From Camarhynchus parvulus (lineage: Eukaryota > Chordata > Aves > Passeriformes > Thraupidae), in NCBI RefSeq assembly GCF_901933205.1, contig NC_044572.1, positions 64,644,465-64,708,464 of the forward strand: DNA of 64,000 nucleotides, written 5' to 3'. The position numbers and the translations under genes are program-made. Position 1 is the stretch's first letter. Every line of letters starts with the position of its first letter. Positions 60,901 through 64,000 of this stretch are shown here, one piece after another. The notes beneath the pieces are model-generated. The model was not told where the DNA came from and did not search any database. It saw only the letters and a program-made list of their open reading frames with translations.

Positions 60901-63900
60901 TACCCTGTAGCTGTGTTACCCTTTCACCTTTACAAAAACAGCATTTTAGTTTCACAGGCACTCTACTGACACATGGTTATGAATTGTGCATGTTCAGAAG
61001 ATATTGTAAGCTATAAAGCTGAGAATAGACAAGGAAGGAAGGTAAATGGAGGCTCAGAAGAAACATCTCTTACTGGCAGACTTTCAGCAAAGATGACAAC
61101 AGATCCCCCATTGCCTGAGCTTCTGAAGCTCCTTTGCACTTTGCCCTGTTGTGGCTAAGCTGTACCTGAAAATAAAAAACGAAAATGTAAGGGAGTGAGA
61201 GAACAAGCAAGGTACATACAAGTAATTTTCCTTCACTGAAGCAGGCCACAGATGCCCTGACAATAGTACCAGCAGGACTCACTATGTCCCCTCTCATCTT
61301 GGATCTTGATATATATGAGCTGCTTGTGTTCTGCCTACCTAGCTATACCTCAGCTTCCCTAGTGTGGACACATCTACATCAACAGAAATGGCATTTTGGA
61401 TCAGTATGATTTACATCCATCTGGAAAAAATGTAAGTTATGTGAATATAAGTTACTCTTACCCTCATGTGAGGGTATCTGTGTGAAGGATTACATCTTAC
61501 TACAGCTATTTTAGGAATCTGCTGCATCACTAACCAAAAAAAGGGGCGCAATTTCACTTTGTAGGGCAGAACCCTCTTGTCCAGGCCACTCTAACTTGAC
61601 TCCTACTCCAGGTGTGTACATGAGAACAACCTCAGGTTCATCTTTGACCATCTTAAACTATTCTCTTTGCAAGCGTTATTTAAAGCTTAATAATTCTTGC
61701 ATATTTACACAAGGGAGAAACATTTCCATTTGTTTGCATTTCACAGTATCTCAATTTTAAGCTGTCTGGCAACTATGGACATTCACAGGCTGCCAATTAC
61801 ATTCAGCTTTTGGCAAAAGAAGAAGAATGTGTGTGTGAGGAATATGGCACACAAAATTAATCACCCCACACATTTAAGAGCAAAGATGCTTAGCTTTTCC
61901 CAGCACTACACAGATTTTTTTGAAGTTTCCATTTTTGTTGACATAAGCCCATTTCCTCAGGGAGAAAGTATGTGTTTCACAGACAAATGTTATGGCAGGG
62001 AATCCTCCCGGGCTGCTGCTACCCCAGCGTGCACAGGTGCAGTCTCCGTAACCCTCCCTGCACAGGAACAGCTGGAGAAAAATATTCCACAGCAAAGGAT
62101 GTGTCACTTCAGTCTCATGTCAGCCTCCAGCTGCAGTGAAACATCAGTTTCTTAGACTACATATCTAATGTCAGGGAGAAAGGCAATTAAAATTCTGGCA
62201 TTGACATTGAGACAAAACATTTGCTAGTAAGCAATAGGATATTCAGCCAGGGCCTTATTCCCAAAAATGCATGTGTGCAGGCAAGAAAATATCTCTGAAG
62301 CTCTTTTACCTTTGATCATACAATTGCTCTAATGTTTCATCCATTTTTCACTATAATGTTCCCAAACTACCTACACATCTAAGAAAAAAAAATTCTATTG
62401 CTTTACAGGTGAGGATGAATGGATCTGGAAAGGGCAGAAACAGGTAGTAGCTGAAGGTTCAGAGAGGAATGCTGCTGGAATTAAATTGAGCAATAGCTTC
62501 CTCACTAATCTGTTACACGCCTGCTCAGTAACAGGACTCCCTATGCCTCCTGCTCTATCCATAAAATAAATCCGTGGTTCCCCGAAAATGCACTGATGGT
62601 TGGAAACACGAAAGACATGTAGCAACCCTAAGAGCGAATTATATCTTCAACTAAACATGGCAAGGTACTAGTTAAAGAAATAAAATGAACAATAAAGCTT
62701 AAGCCCCTTCCACCCTGAAAAATGAAGAGAGGTTAAGGGAAGAGGAAAAATGTATAGGGAAAGATTGCAAAAGAAAATTTTGAAGGAGGCATTTGAACAC
62801 AGACAAAATAATAGCAAAATAAATCAAAAGAGGGAATTAGTTCCAAAATTAAGCCAAGAAAGTAGAGACCATACAGAGATTTGGAAAATTATGAGTATAA
62901 AAACTAAACAGAGGTTATGGTGACAGGAAGCCATTTAGTTTTATTATGCTCAGATAACACAGGCTGTAATTGTTCGTGAAAGCATCCAACTGAAGGAAAT
63001 TTCCATAGACAAGGGGATGTTTTCCAACAAAGAGCTGAGCATCTGAGTAAACACCTCAAGGACAACCAATGAACACTGGTTTATGAGCCTCATAAGGCAA
63101 CACCAAAGTGGGTTTTTCCCTACTTTGCAGTAACATACCGATGGGGAAGAGAGAAGCACGAGTATTGGCCACGACTGCTTGTCAGCACACAGGCTCTGTG
63201 GGGAATTGGTCTGAAAGGAGAAACACAGGCAGTTTTTCAAAAGCACTTGATGGTCTCCAACTGTGCCCAGTGGAGTTTAGTTTGGCCAGTGGTAGCTGTT
63301 TGTGAAAAGATCCCTCCCTAAAGTCTCACATGTTAATGGAAAGCAGACATGAAGGGTATTTAAATGCATACGAATTAGAAACAAACAGCGCTGGTCAAGC
63401 GAGGCATCATTTCCTTCGCTCCGGAGTCAAACAAGGTCACACCGAGTCAGCTGCGACACACGCGTCAGGAGCACCAGTGATCTCAGCAGCTCTGGGGAGA
63501 CTTTTCATGGGCTCAAAGCTCAGCCTAGGCTGGAGCCTGCAGCTTAGCACAAACTCTACCCAACCCTGCCTTCTCAGCCCCAGGAAGCTCGCTCTTACTT
63601 GAATTCTCAACGGCGAAACGAGGATATAGCATTAAAAAAATACATGAATTACTCAAAATACGGGAAGTAAAAATTCCATATGGTCTTAGCAAACACTGGA
63701 AATCATATCCAGAGAGGACTATTTATCTCAGCTTAAACTCGTGAACCTGAAATGTATCCTGGGAAACATACAACACAGGGTAGGAAACAAAAAGTAAAGA
63801 AGCGGGGGAATGTTCTTGTCTGCAGGAGAAAAGTTAACATGCCAATATTTGAGATAAAGTTCGGAATATATTTAAGAAACATCCTTCCCCCTGTATTCAT

Positions 63901-64000
63901 ATGCCAGAGTTTGTATGAGCACAAAAAATAAATTTGTAATTTTATAACTAGTTCAGTTTCACCTGAGTTTTTCAGGAAAGAAGCAAAGAAACTAAAACAA
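57904..64000 (+). other. ADTRP: ADTRP intron 3 (start only)
   Basis: From the exon 3 donor to the window end I found no sequence resembling exon 4, which should begin with the H-T-F/hydrophobic block that follows LNHAM. The intron is therefore probably longer than 6.1 kb. No recognisable repeat was found in it, and the short frames are unremarkable. Confidence 0.65.

Noticed and set aside
57904..64000. Search for ADTRP exon 4
   Set aside because: I scanned for an acceptor followed by the expected H-T-F hydrophobic block and for PHxYPS-like sequence. None found by eye, so the exon is taken to lie beyond the window.
1..64000. CRISPR arrays, prokaryotic operons, tRNA/rRNA genes, endogenous retroviral LTRs
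   Set aside because: I saw no regularly spaced repeats, operon-like gene packing, cloverleaf genes or paired LTRs. A computational search (tRNAscan-SE, RepeatMasker, LTR finder) would be decisive.

Overview
The window looks like nuclear DNA of a vertebrate, most likely a bird. The recognisable interspersed repeats are CR1 LINE fragments, with their typical 3' ends and RT-domain remnants. I saw no Alu-, L1- or MIR-like sequence. Recognised repeats cover only a few percent, and the one gene found has introns. I cannot name a species. I saw no bacterial, phage or CRISPR content.

Only one protein-coding gene can be supported. It is the 5' part of an ADTRP orthologue (androgen-dependent TFPI-regulating protein, AIG1/ADTRP family) on the + strand. 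Its first three coding exons are at 48886-49038, 56251-56385 and 57802-57903. All have consensus splice signals, all junctions are phase 0, and they give 130 contiguous residues. The remaining exons should lie beyond position 64000. The family's catalytic threonine (Thr47 in human numbering) is present. The partner histidine should be the first codon of exon 4, which I did not find.

Layout: 1-48.6 kb is a gene-free 5' flank. In mammals ADTRP lies head-to-head with HIVEP1, so this flank is probably the ADTRP-HIVEP1 intergenic region (inference). It holds CR1 fragments (about 3.3, 3.8-5.3, 20.8, 27.4, 29.9-30.1 and 46.1-47.2 kb), an A-rich tract (19.4 kb), a three-copy 29-bp tandem repeat (18.5 kb), simple repeats and several palindromes. 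A CpG island of about 430 bp at 34.06-34.49 kb follows a palindrome-rich block at 33.36-33.70 kb. Together these are the best candidates for an unannotated promoter or enhancer. 48.6-64 kb is ADTRP: proximal 5' flank, three exons, two complete introns and the start of a third.

I found no clear novel biological system. The items most worth checking are the CpG island with its neighbouring palindrome block, a 19-bp-arm hairpin at 9038-9084 followed by a T run, and a tandem 3' splice acceptor at ADTRP exon 2.
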